Origin: Erigeron canadensis
Taxonomy: Eukaryota; Streptophyta; Magnoliopsida; Asterales; Asteraceae
Direction of reading: 5' to 3'
Length of the DNA: 64,000 bases
Assembly: GCF_010389155.1 (NCBI RefSeq)
Contig: NC_057769.1
Span: 19,034,735 to 19,098,734 of the forward strand
Shown one piece after another: positions 21,139 to 32,057 of the stretch. Within the stretch, counting starts at the first letter, position 1. Every line of letters begins with the position of its first letter. The notes beneath the pieces were generated by a model that saw nothing but the letters and a program-made list of their open reading frames with translations, was not told where the DNA came from and did no database searches. Both the position numbers and the translations under genes were made by a program.

Positions 21139-21831
21139 AAAACGATCTAAATTTAGATCGTTTTGATTTCTAAACGACTTGAAGTAAAATAAGTTTACCA
21201 TTCACCTTTTATGTTCTTTTCATGTTATTTCTTTGATAAAACCCTTGAGACTGAGACCAAAACGATCTAATTTGGATCGTTCTTGGGTCTGTACGCTGTG
21301 TGGTTTGTTAATGAGTTTGGAAATTCGATTGATGGGTAACTGAATTCTTATGAATTCGGTTTGCTCAAATCTGATACTTTTAAATGTAAGGAGATATTAT
21401 GAATTTGATTTCACTTTATATTTTTTAAGTGTTGGAAAATCTTGAAAAGAGAAGTAAAGTGTTTCTCAAAATTTTTCCAAAACGATCTAATTTAGATCGT
21501 TTCATTTTTCCTTCACTTCAAAAGTTTTTAACAAAACCTAAAACGATCTCTTTTAGATCGTTTTACCTTTTCATTCCCATACTTAACATTTTTTTTCTCT
21601 CTCACATGAGAAACTTAAAACGATCTCTTTTAGATCGTTTTACTTTCTTTTTCCATACATAAATCTTTTTCTCAAATAAAGGTTTAACACGATCTCTTTC
21701 AGATCGTTTTAACTTCAGTTTTCCATACTTCATTATTCTTCCTTTAAATCTTTCAAAACGATATAAATTTAGATCGTTTCATTTCTTTCTAACTAAGATT
21801 TACTCAGCACGATCTAAATTTAGATCGTTCA
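21139..21831. repeat. Palindrome cluster 2 of element B
   Basis: Eight spaced copies: 21139-21164 (perfect 26-bp palindrome on aaaacgatctaaa), 21259-21282, 21479-21503, 21540-21564, 21617-21641, 21686-21710, 21755-21779 and 21807-21831. Spacing is mostly 60-80 bp. The flanks contain a diverged copy of leader text also found at 17840-17874. The cluster ends about 190 bp before the envelope-position ORF. Confidence 0.88.
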
Positions 21832-21898
21832 GAATTTTATACTTAGAAATTTTTTTTTCTTTCTTTCAAAATTTTATTTTACTTTTATTCTTGTGTGG

Positions 21899-22036
21899 TG
21901 TGACAAACTGTTTTGTATGATCATATAATTGTCATATATTTTGGAATATGAGGAATTGAACGCCTTTGTGTACTTCCTCATATTTTGGAATATGAGGAAT
22001 TGAACGCCTTTGTGACAAACTGTTTTGTATGATCAT
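21899..22036. repeat. Interlocked direct repeats before the envelope-position ORF
   Basis: The 26-bp repeat starting tgtgacaaactg occurs at 21899-21924 and 22011-22036. Nested inside, a 35-bp repeat starting atattttggaatatg occurs at 21936-21970 and 21980-22014. The spacer also forms a short inverted repeat (tcctcata...tatgagga, 21974-21997). Confidence 0.85.
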
Positions 22037-22978
22037 CTAGGCTATTTTCAATTTGAACTTCAGTCTGGAGAGTATACATATGACTTCGAGTTCAATTTAG
22101 ATGATTTCAGAAGATATTTAAGGCTACCAAAAGCAAACTCAAATGGGAGAAATGATTATGATGAATTTGAATCAAATGATGTGATATTTGTTGCCTTGAT
22201 ATCACTTGGTTATGATGGTCCTCTGACAAAAACAACTGATTTTAAGCTGAAGAAGTTACCAAGAATTTGGTACTATGTGTTTTCTGTTCTCAGCAACTGT
22301 TTACATCCATATACAAGAGGAATGGATAACTTGACCCAAACAATGTTGTACATATTCTATGGATTTGTTTTCAATCAGCACTACGACATTGCTCAACTTC
22401 TTTGGGATCAGCTGATAGTAGCAGTAAATGGAAAAATATCTGCTCCCAAGAAGTATATTCCTTTCATAAGATTTCTCTCAGAAATTGTCCGAAGTAGAAT
22501 CAAGAACAAGAAGCACATTCCAAGACTTCTTGAGACAGGGAAAGTTGTTACTCATCCATTCAAGTTTGTTAGAGACTCTGGTATCCCTAACTATTCTTAT
22601 TTGATTCCATCATTTTTACTTGATATGGTTTCTGATGCTGATGATGCCAAGAAGGCATATCTGGACTGGATTAGGACAACAATGGGACCGGAAAGCCTCC
22701 CGGTTCCTACCCAAGTTGTACATAGGTTACCATGTGAGGGGTCTAAGAGGAAAAGAAAAGAGAGTGAGGGTGAATCCAGTTCAGGTAGGCCAAAGAGTAA
22801 GAAACAAAGAGGTGAAATGTTTGTGATAAAGTTGAGTAAGAAAGTACATCAACAAAAGAAGAAGGGAAGTTCAAAGAAAAAGAAGTTGAAAAGAAAAACA
22901 CCAGTTGAACCTTCTTCTCCAACATCTTCTGAGGATACAATCTCTGAGTCTGGGACTCTAAGACCAATTCGATCCTAA
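22025..22978 (+). pseudogene. Element B extra ORF (envelope position), N-terminal domain
   Basis: Open frame of 317 aa with no ATG at its start; an in-frame TGA lies at 22013. The first 170 residues (NLDDFRRYLRLP, ALISLGYDGPL, KLPRIWYYVFSVLSNCLHP, FVFNQHYDIAQLLWDQL, YIPFIRFLS) align in pattern with the element C extra ORF at 44517-45389 (TLDGFREALRL, VDFAEMLFAQLLTKLKG, HIAFPRFLSLCF). The remainder is basic, with KRKRK and KKKGSSKKKK-type runs. Such extra ORFs between pol and the 3' LTR are known in Sirevirus-type copia elements; the function is unknown. A splice acceptor-like ctag at 22037-22040 may replace the missing start. Confidence 0.65.
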
Positions 22979-23090
22979 AACCTCAAATATCAGAAGATCA
23001 CCATCACCAAGAACACCTTCACCACAAAGACACTCTTCACCAATTCAAACATCTCCACTTCCAGAAATTCTAACACTAGAACCCCCAACA

Positions 23091-24551
23091 ATGCCTCAAT
23101 CACAACAAATTCCAACTCAAATTCCTTCATCAACAATTTCTACACCTGTTTTCTTATCACCTCCACCGACATACTTTCAAGGCCGCAGGAAGTCCATTCC
23201 TGTTAATATCAAAAAGAAAACATTCAAAAGATCTCGCTTTGAGTATGATCGTTTCTCCCGAGCTGAACAAGAAGATGTGGCTGATTCTGATATTGATTCA
23301 TCTGATAATGAAGCCAATCAATTTGCTGATCATGTAATGGACATCCCGGAGGAACAAGGTGGAAATGAGGGTGAAGTTGAAAATTTTAGAGAGAATGAGA
23401 GGTCCGGGCTAGGTATAAGGCATAAAGAAAACGTTGGCCTTCCATTAGTCTAAACAACATATACTCGTCGGGTTCGACCTAGGATAGAAGACAAGAGCTC
23501 CCAACTCTTGCACGGTCAAACCTCCACTAGCCATTCGGAAGTCTCTCTACAGACTGACATCTCATTTCTGCATGGGCAAAATCCACGTACTCCATCCCAG
23601 TCTCCTTCAGAGTTTGTGGATGTTGAAGATAAAGAGACATCTGCCCCTCTCTTGACTTTTGATTCTGCACGTCTGTCTAGTACCCCTAGGACACTTACAC
23701 CGATTGTTATACCATCTACACATCTAGGTGATGCTGCCGAAACAAACATAGAGAGCTCGGCTTTAGTGCCCTCTCAAAGATTGTTTAGAAGTCCTTCCAT
23801 TGCTAACGTTATGCCAGCTTTGAACGAAGGCACCCGTGTAGCTGAATTGGCTCAGCGACAGTTTGAACTCTCTCGAGCTCGAGCAGTTGCTGCGGCTATT
23901 CGTGCTTTGGGTTTAACGGTTGATCTAAGTGACACCGGTGTTATGTTTGTCCACTTTCCTAAGGATTCTGGTTGTAAAGCCGAATCATCAACTGTTGCTT
24001 AAACTCTTGAACCAACAGGAAATCCTGTGACAGTCATGATGTCGTCAGGTCACTCAGTAGAACCACTTGGAACTACTGATGTGTCAGCTTCTATTACTTC
24101 TGATACTTCAATTTCTGAATCTCCAGCTGTTGTAACATTATCTCCAATTGTTCGTACTCTTGTGACTCATCTGGTTGAAGGGATTGAACAAGAACAAGAA
24201 AGTGTTTTACGTGCTTCCCGATATTCTATTACAGGAAAACTTCCAATGACTCAAACCAGTTCTTCACCACGCAGATTGCTTACTGGTGGTGCACTTAGAA
24301 TTAGCTCATCTGTTGTTACTCCAATCTCAACACCTACTACTCATATTTCAACTGTTCCAACTGTTATTCCTTTGTCATCTCAACAAATCATATCAACACC
24401 ACCAATTACTCAATCATCTCCAATTTCATCATCAACCCCCCAGAAATTCCAACTTCATCAACTCAACAATCCTTTCCTGATCCTGATTCTCCTGATTCTT
24501 CTTCAAGTTCTTCATCTTCATCAGACTCTGATCTCAGTGATACTTATTTGA
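23091..24551 (+). pseudogene. Element B extra ORF, middle low-complexity part, broken
   Basis: Three successive open stretches (23091-23453, 23508-24002, 24027-24551) are separated by stops or frame changes. They encode Pro/Ser/Thr-rich protein with short acidic blocks (EDVADSDIDSSDNEANQ) and one helical patch (LAQRQFELSRARAVAAAIRAL). The composition matches the disordered middle of the element C extra ORF. No catalytic motif is seen. Confidence 0.55.
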
Positions 24552-25513
24552 ATGACTATACTGCTAATAGGCTTCATGAAAGTGGTATATCCACTGATAC
24601 TCTCATAATGGCAGTACTTCGTAGATTAAGATCTGAAGAGCCTAATCTGAATCCACCAAAGCAAGCCATCTGTCAATCAATTCTTTCTTATCAACATTTC
24701 CTGGATACTGATACTGCTCATAAGGCTGAAACTGAAGCAATTCGAAAGAGATTAACTGAGCTTGAACAACAATGTCGACCGGCCACTATCTTAAGGAGTC
24801 GGGATGATCAAAATCCGGATGATCAACCCGAGGGGGAGAATAATGCTCAAGATAGTGGAGAAGGTCATAATACAACACAAGAAGCAAGTGTTCAAGAAGT
24901 AACAGAAGGAAATCAAGATCAAAGTCAAAGTATGGATATTCCTTCATCATCTCAAGCTCATCAAGTTCATAATTCTGATTCAGATGATCTGCCTCCACTT
25001 GTTAAATATATCTCTCACTACTACTCAACTACATCAAGTTCTGATCAATCTAGTGATCTTGATCCGTTTCAACCAGGGAAGAGGACTGATGATGACAGTG
25101 ATTCTGATTCGGATGATTCTAATGATGCTCCACCAAGACCCGCTATGTCTCAAGAACAATTTGAGAAAGATATCTTTGAAGAGATTGTCTATGATCTAAG
25201 AGATACAAATAATCTTGACACTCCAAGAGAGCTTAGCATGGGCATTAGACATCCAAGAATCACTCGAGACAAAATCTGGCAAATCAATGAAGGATATTTT
25301 TATGAGAATTATGCTCAAATGCTAGATCTGAATGTCAGACCTGAAGAATTAGTATGCGGGGCAAGATACATTGAAGAAAGAGCCTTCCCGATTTACTGCT
25401 CATCTGAGGAAAGACTCAACATGACCTTGAATAGGTTGAGAGCATTCTTTCTTTTCAGATATCAAAATCAAAGGGATGCATACTTAGAAATGATGATGCT
25501 GAAAGCACAGTAA
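24548..25513 (+). pseudogene. Element B extra ORF, C-terminal half part 1
   Basis: 321-aa open frame. It has a helical start (TLIMAVLRRLRSEEPNL, AIRKRLTELEQQC), a Gln/Asp/Ser-rich disordered middle (DDDSDSDSDDSNDAPP) and a folded-looking end (RHPRITRDKIWQINEGYF, NMTLNRLRAFFLFRYQNQRD). No family is recognised beyond its place in the retroelement. Confidence 0.55.
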
Positions 25514-26442
25514 GAAGTGAAGAGTGGTGTAATCAGTTCCAGAGTCCAATCACAAGAGTGTTGACATTAATTGCTCCTATCAAGTATCAGAATCAAAGAC
25601 TTGTCCGATTTTGAGTTCAAAGAGCTGATGGTCACATTTATGCTATTCATGAAGAATCTTTCCAATACTTACCAATCTCTGACATCCTCTTTCTCTACAA
25701 CCAGTATGCTCATTTGATCACAAAGACTCCAGATCAACTCCTTGCTTAAGAAGCTCTGAAGAGTCACATTCAGGCTATAATCAGATATTATGAGTTCAAT
25801 GATTTCCAGATTGGTCTAGAAAGGAAAACAAGAAGAATTAATCTCACGAGACCAATTCAGAGAGCAGGAGGTTATGAGTTGGATTCTTATCAAATTGGAG
25901 ATCCAATAGAAGAATTGGATGGATTTGTTTTCATTAACAGCTTCAGAGGAAAAATCTTTGTCCGTGCATCTGATTTTCCCAAGTATTCAGATGGCACTTT
26001 GAAATATTGCTTATTCTTCCTCAGAGCCATACATGATAATCCTGATCCTAGTGAAAATGAACACATCCAGATTCAAAGAGAAAGACACATAAGAAGGATT
26101 CAAGAAATAATTAATGTTCGTCAAAGGGTTAGAGATCTTATTGCTGTCAGAACTTTTAGACCAAGAGAAGGAATCATTCATACTGAGACAGGTTCATGGG
26201 TTCTTTGGAATCCAAGTCATGAACGAGGTCCTCATAATATTCCTCCAGTTAATTTTCAAGATAATATCAGATTGCCTGATGAACGCCCAGAAGGTGCTAA
26301 CTGGCATTTCATTCCTAAGAGGTATTGGAATGACTCTTGGAATAGTTACAAGAAAAGAGCTTTTTGGAATTCTATGAAAGCCATCTACATCAAAAACAGC
26401 TCAAGATTACAAGAAAAGAAAGAACAAGAAAAGACGAGCTGA
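25514..26442 (+). pseudogene. Element B extra ORF, C-terminal half part 2
   Basis: 25514-25878 is coding-like but interrupted by stops. From 25879 an open frame encodes SYQIGDPIEELDGFVFINSF, RGKIFVRASDFPKYSDGTLK, TETGSWVLWNPSHERG and a basic end. It occupies the same place as the 41430-42029 segment of element C, which also carries a short folded region and a Lys-rich tail. It is followed within 100 bp by the polypurine tract and the 3' LTR. Confidence 0.5.
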
Positions 26443-26490
26443 GAAAAGAAGGAGGAGGAACAGGAGGAACTGATAGGAGACAACCAAACA

Positions 26491-26503
26491 CTAAGGGGGA
26501 GAA
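26491..26503 (+). other. Polypurine tract of element B
   Basis: ctaagggggagaa directly abuts the TGTTAG start of the 3' LTR; it is the plus-strand priming site. Confidence 0.85.
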
Positions 26504-26788
26504 TGTTAGAAATTCAAAATAGTGCTTAGTTGTATTTCATTATCTTTGTTAATTTGTATATGTAATATAAGGTTGAGGGGGGGGGGGCTTATGTATTTAC
26601 TTAGAGTATAAATACCCCTTAAGCCTTAACCTTTTGTAACCTTTTAGTCACATATTGCTAAATATATTTTCAAGCTTTCCACACATATACCTCTGTCTCT
26701 CTCAATACACACACTAACACACACACATCCACCATTGTTACTCACCTTACTTCCGCACCCGAACACGAACGATTTTCATTATATTACA
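26504..26788 (+). repeat. Element B 3' LTR
   Basis: 285 bp, matching 16908-17195 with four substitutions and three fewer G in the G run. It is followed by the target duplication agtcg. Confidence 0.95.
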
Positions 26789-27155
26789 AGTCGTTTGACC
26801 CGACAATTTAAGGAAACCCGAGACCCGTCAATTCATTTTGTCGACATATTTGATTGTAACTTTTCAATAGCTTTCTAACGGATATAAGCATGTCTATTTT
26901 ACTTATTAAATCTTTAATTGATTTAATTTTAAGTATTTTACTTAATTTGGCATTTTCACAAGACAACTAGTATTCTTCCTGTTCTCGAGTCCACGTACAA
27001 TTTTTATAAAGTCTAAGTGCTCACAAAGTCCGAAATAAACACAAATCCATTTATTCCATGATAAAATCATAAAGTCTAACGACGTACATAACGAAACAAA
27101 CTAAAAATGACTAGAAAAGTATTTCGGAAAGTACGGTCAGCTGACGGTTGTCACA

Positions 27156-27189
27156 GCATTACCCCGTTAAAAGAATTTCGTCCTGAAAT
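27156..27189 (-). other. Polypurine tract region of element G
   Basis: On the minus strand the sequence ACGAAATTCTTTTAACGGGG precedes the LTR start TGTGACAACC. This is the usual text at the end of pol in Tekay/Del-type gypsy elements. Confidence 0.65.
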
Positions 27190-27591
27190 TTAACTCGTAC
27201 TAGTCCCATTAAACAATTGGGGGTATTTTGTCTTGAAATGATCTTCCCGTTCCAAAGTATACTCAGGCCCTCGCTTTGAATTCCATCGAACCTTGACAAG
27301 TGTATACTTGGTTTTCTTTAGTTTCCGCACCTTGCGATCCACAATCTCTAAAGGCTCTTCAACAAAATTCAACTTATCGTCAATACGGATTTCGTCCATA
27401 GGCACATGACGATCTTCTTCAGTTAGGCATTTTCGAAGATGGGACACATGAAATACGTCGTGAACTCCCTTAAGCTCTTCTGAAAGTCTCAATCGATAAG
27501 CTACCTCGCCAACTCTTTCTAGTATCTCAAAAGGTCCAATAAATCTAGGTCCAAGCTTTCCACTCTTGACAAATCTAACCACTCCTTCCAA
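27190..27591 (-). pseudogene. Element G integrase C-terminus with chromodomain-like end (frameshifted from IN)
   Basis: Encodes [20 protein letters not shown], then LRKCLTEEDRHVPM and VEEPLEIVDRKVRKLKKTKY, followed by LVKVRWNSKRGPEYTLERED. The GPF.I motif and the final chromodomain-like module are typical of chromovirus integrases, where the chromodomain helps target chromatin. It is out of frame with the integrase core; a one-base loss near 27590 (after KVSPWK) breaks the polyprotein. Confidence 0.8.
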
Positions 27592-28637
27592 GGGGAAACC
27601 TTAAGAAGTACACGGTCCCCAACATTGAATTCTAAAGGTCTACGTCTGACGTCGGCATACTTCTTTTGTCGTTCACGTGCTAATCTAAGTCGTTCTTTAA
27701 TCTGAATTATTTTCTCGGCAGTCTCTTCAATAAGCTCAGGCCCAACCAACTGGCTATCGCCAAAGTCAGACCATGCGACAGGTGATCTACACTTCCGTCC
27801 ATACAATGCCTTGAAAGGAGCCATATCAATACTCGCGTGATAACTATTGTTGTAAGAGAATTCTATCAAATGTAGATGATCATCCCAGTTACCACCAAAA
27901 TCTAAGACACAGGCTCTCAACATGTCTTCTAACGTCTGAATCGTACGTTCACTTTGACCATCAGTTTGAGGATGGTACGCCGTACTCATGTCTATCCTAG
28001 TCCCAAAGGCCTTCTGAAACCCTCGCCAAAACTGAGAATTAAAGCGAGTATATCTGTCTGAAATAATCGAAACTGGTACGCCATGTTTCGATATGACTTC
28101 CCTTACATACTTCCTCACCAATTTCTCTGTGGGATCTTTTTCACGAATAGCTAAGAAATGAGCAGACTTTGTCAATCTATCGACGATCACCCATATCATA
28201 TCATGACCCTCCTTCATCCTAGGTAGTTTGGTAATGAAATCCATAGTTATGTTCTCCCACTTCCATTCAGGAATTTCCGATTGTCTGAGTAATCCCGCAG
28301 GCTTTTGATGTTCCGCTTTTACCTGTAGACATGTCAAGCATCGACTTACAAACTCAGCAACATCTTTCTTCATGCCAGGCCACCAATATAATTCACGCAG
28401 ATCATAGTACATCTTGTCGGTGCCCGGATGTACCGAATACCTTGTATTATGAGCTTCGTTCAATATCAATGTTCGTAAATCACCAGTTGAAGGAACCCAT
28501 AGTCTGTCCACGAAATACAAGCCATTATCGTCTCTTCTATCCAAATGTTGTTCCATTCCTCGTAGTTCCTTCTTAAGAAGATCTTTATCGCCAACAACCA
28601 CCAATTGTGCTTCTATGATCTGATCTCTAACACTCAT
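27519..28637 (-). pseudogene. Element G integrase core
   Basis: This frame follows RNase H after an in-frame TAA (28638-28640). It has the HHCC zinc domain ([20 protein letters not shown]...CLTC) and the DDE core: Asp in TMDFITKLP, Asp in [14 protein letters not shown] and Glu in [14 protein letters not shown]. It also contains [13 protein letters not shown]. Catalytic residues are present, but the segment is cut off from both RT/RNase H (stop) and the chromodomain (frameshift). It would integrate cDNA into chromatin if expressed as part of Pol. Confidence 0.85.
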
Positions 28638-30095
28638 TTACACTGTGATACTCATAACACGTACTCGTCTAGGCTTAACCCTTTCCTTACGACTTAAGGC
28701 ATCGGCCACTACATTGGCTTTCCCCCGGTGATAACGAATGTCACAGTCGTAATCGCTGAGTAACTCAAGCCATCTTCGTTGTCTCATATTCAAATCTTGT
28801 TGATTGAAAATATGTTGTAAACTCTTGTGATCCGTGTAGATTACACACTTGGTTCCATACAAATAATGCCTCCAACACTTTAATGCAAAAACCACTGCTC
28901 CTAATTCCAAGTCATGGGTTGTGTAATTCTTCTCATGGACCTTCAATTGTCGTGAGGCGTAAGCAATCACTTTGCCTTTTTGCATGAGCACACAACCTAA
29001 TCCTTGACCCGATGCATCGCAATACACTACAAAGTCATCAGATCCTTTAGGCAGACTCAAAATCGGCGCATTACATAGCTTATCTTTCAAGATTTGAAAC
29101 GCTGCCTCTTGCTTTTCACCCCAGACATACGGCCTATCCTTCTGAGTTAATTGCGTAAGCGGCAATGCAATCTTAGAGAAATTCTCGATAACCTTTCTAT
29201 AGTAGCCAGCCAGTCCAAAAAATTGTCTGACTTCAGTTGGTGTCTCTGGTGTTCTCAAGTTCTTGACTGAATCAATCTTGCTAGGATCCACGTGTATTCC
29301 ATCCTTGCTCACGATATGTCCTAGAAAGTGTATCTCATCAAGCCAAAACTCACACTTAGAAAATTTTCCATACAATTTTTCCTTTCTCAGTAATTCCAAT
29401 ACTTTTCTCCGATGTTCAGCATGTTCTTCCTTTGTCTTTGAGTAAATTAGGATGTCGTCGATGAATACAATTACAAACTTATCCAAATACGGTCGACACA
29501 CTCTATTCATCAAATCCATGAATACTGCTGGAGCATTGGTCAATCCAAAAGGCATCACTGTGAACTCAAAATGTCCATATCTTCTCCTAAAAGCAGTCAT
29601 TGGTATATCGTCCTCGTGTACACGCAATTGATGATACCCTGAACGTAAGTCAATTTTTGAGAAACACTTCGCACCTTGAAGTTGATCGAACAAAGCATCA
29701 ATCCTAGGAAGAGGATAACAATTCTTTACTGTTAACTTATTCAACTCACGGTAGTCGATACACATGCGAAAAGAGCCATCCTTCTTTTTAATGAATAAGA
29801 CAGGTGCTCCCCACGGTGACTGGCTAGGTCTAATGAATCCTTTGTCCTGAAGTTCTTTTAATTGCGTGGCCAATTCCTGTAATTCAGTTGTTGCTAATCT
29901 ATAGGGAGATTTTGCTACAGGAGCTGCATTAGGAACGAGACTAATGCGAAAATCAAGTTGTCGAGACGGAGGTAAGCCAGGTAAATCATCAGGGAAGACA
30001 TCCTGATAGTCCCCAACGACGGGGACATCAATCAAGCTAACCTCTTTAGCAGACGCACTCATGACACGACCCTCAAAAGAATCAGACACCTCGCC
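28638..30095 (-). pseudogene. Element G reverse transcriptase and RNase H
   Basis: Continues in frame after the gag-PR stop. RT motifs are [49 protein letters not shown] and the active site FIDDILIYS. RNase H follows with [34 protein letters not shown] and [11 protein letters not shown]. No internal lesion is visible. It ends at TAA 28640-28638, which separates it from integrase in the same frame. Confidence 0.88.
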
Positions 30096-32057
30096 CTAAA
30101 CTTCTAGTATCTCGCCATTTGGTAAGGGAATTCTAACAATTTTTGCACTACAAAGAATCGTCGCATCAACCAAGGACATCCAGTCCATTCCAACAATAAC
30201 GTCAAAACTTCCCATATCAAAAGGTACTAAGTCAATAAAGAAAGCATAATTATTAAGAACTAATGTGCACAAATGGATGACCTGGTCTAATCTGACTAAC
30301 CCACCATTAGCCATTTCTACGTCAAAACATAAATACATAGGGCTCGGCTTAGCACTCAATAAAGGAATGAAACTAGTCGCGACAAAACTATAATCAGCTC
30401 CAGAATCAAAGAGAACAGTAGCATAATGACCATTTAGAAGAAAAGTACCTGCAACAACGTTCGGGTCGTTGCGAGCCTCGGCAGCATTTAGAACAAAAGC
30501 ACGACCTCTAGCAGCTGGAGCCTGATTGCCTCTATTCTGATTGGGTCCAGTAATCTGTAGCTGGTTAGGATGAACTGCCACTTGAACCTGTTGCCCAACC
30601 CACTGAGGACATGTGTTCCGATAGTGATCAGTGGCCCCACATTCATAACATCCTCCACGAACTCTGGTTGGTCTCCTTTGATTCAGTGGTACAACATTCA
30701 ATGGTGCTCTATTCAATGGTGCCATGTGTGTCCTTGGTTCCCGACAGTAATTTGCCAAATGTCCAGTCTTATTGCAGTTGTAGCATGTTAAACAATTCTG
30801 ATTTGCTGCATGGTGAAGATTGCACTTGGTACACTTAGGATGAGGACCCACATAATCCTTTTTGCCAACATCAGTCACTGCAAATACCTTGCCTCTGTTT
30901 TGTCTCTTCCCATCAGATCGCCAAACTTTCTTATTATTACTCGTCCCACTAATTTCTTTCCTTTTTGTCCCAACAGCAGTAATAGTTCCACACTGAACCA
31001 ACTCCTCTGTCATAGCTTCAGACCTTAATATAGCCTCCTCTAGAGTAAGTGGGTGAAGAGCAGCCATAGTCGATCTAACCTGAGGAATTAACCCACGAAG
31101 ATACTTCTCTATACCTTTGTTCTCAGGTTCAACCAAGTGTGGTACGAGCCTTGAAAGTTCATTAAAGTGGGTAGTATATCCAGCATGATCCGCACCGACC
31201 ATTTTATGTTCCAAAAACTCTCGTTCTAGCTTCACCAGTTCAGTTGCGGTGCAGAACTTTTTCATCATCAACTCTCTGAAGTTATACCAAGACATCGCCT
31301 CTGCCGCTAATCTGCCTCTGATTCGGCACTGAGTGTTCCACCAAGACAAAGCATCTTTAGTGAAAGAGTTCGCCACATACTTGACCCTTTGTTCAGGAGT
31401 ACATTCACTAATACCAATCACAGCTTCCATCTTCTCTAACCATTGAATAAACTTGACTGCTCCGCCTCTACCATCATACTCTTGCACACCACAATCCTTA
31501 AAGTTTTTGTAAGTACAAGTCCTAACACCACTTCTAAGTCCCCTTGGCACATTCCCAAGTCGAATTCCTTGATCAACGTCTTCATAATATTCACCATCCT
31601 GATCATCCCCAGCGTCCTCATACTGAGCATCATCATACTTAGCATCTTCATTCTCTGCATTTTGTGCATTCTGAGCATTTTGTGCGAGTATAGTATTAAC
31701 CACTTGGGTGATCATGGCAATCATGGCTGGGTCTGGTTGCATTCGAGCTTGCTCATTAGTAGTTTCATTTTTAGCTTCCCCATGACCGCGTCCACGACCA
31801 CTACCTCAGCCGCCACTGCGGCCTGCACCACGACCAACTCCACGACCAGTACCTCGACCTCCAGCTTGTTCATTTCCACGACCTGCACCGCGGCCAACAC
31901 CTTAAACTACTTCAGGCCCAGTGCCACGACCAATACCACGGCCTCCACTCCGTCTAGTTCCTCGACCAATACCACGACCTTGACCAGAGTCTTCGTTTTC
32001 ACCACGGCCTCTTCCACGACCGCCGCTAGTTCCAGCATTAGTTCTTGTTCTTGCCAT
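30096..32057 (-). pseudogene. Element G Gag and protease
   Basis: A likely start ATG at 32057-32055 opens an Arg/Gly-rich N-terminus (GGRGRGG, GRGIGRGTRRSGGRG). This is interrupted by in-frame TAA (31904-31902) and TGA (31808-31806). From 31742 the frame is open for 548 aa. It includes a gag domain (FIQWLEKMEAVIGIS, YNFRELMMKKFC), CCHC knuckles CYNCNKTGHLANYC and CYECGATDHYRNTC, and the aspartic protease motif LFDSGADYSFVA. It ends at TAG 30098-30096, in frame with RT. Gag forms the particle; PR cleaves the polyprotein. Confidence 0.85.

Larger units (their letters stand above)
16908..26788 (+). mobile_element. Element B: 9.9-kb Ty1/copia (Sirevirus-like) LTR element lacking pol, TSD agtcg
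   Basis: LTRs at 16908-17195 (288 bp) and 26504-26788 (285 bp) are flanked by agtcg (16903-16907, 26789-26793). The LTRs differ by four substitutions and a 14- versus 11-base G run. The PBS TGGTATCAGAG starts at 17198; the polypurine tract aaggggga precedes the right LTR. The order is leader, palindrome cluster, gag-like ORF (18207-20006), pol-less spacer with gagggggagag at 20288, second palindrome cluster, and a broken envelope-position ORF (22025-26442). No integrase, RT or RNase H remains, so it is non-autonomous. It inserted into element G's left LTR in the opposite orientation. Confidence 0.9.
10792..27155 (-). repeat. Element G left (3') LTR, split into three pieces
   Basis: The pieces are 10792-10864, 14424-16907 and 26794-27155, separated by element A and element B plus one copy of each target duplication. 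Joined, they align end to end with the right LTR at 32837-35779. In the first 73 bp I count three substitutions between the two LTRs. The last piece ends GTTGTCACA before the internal domain. Confidence 0.9.
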
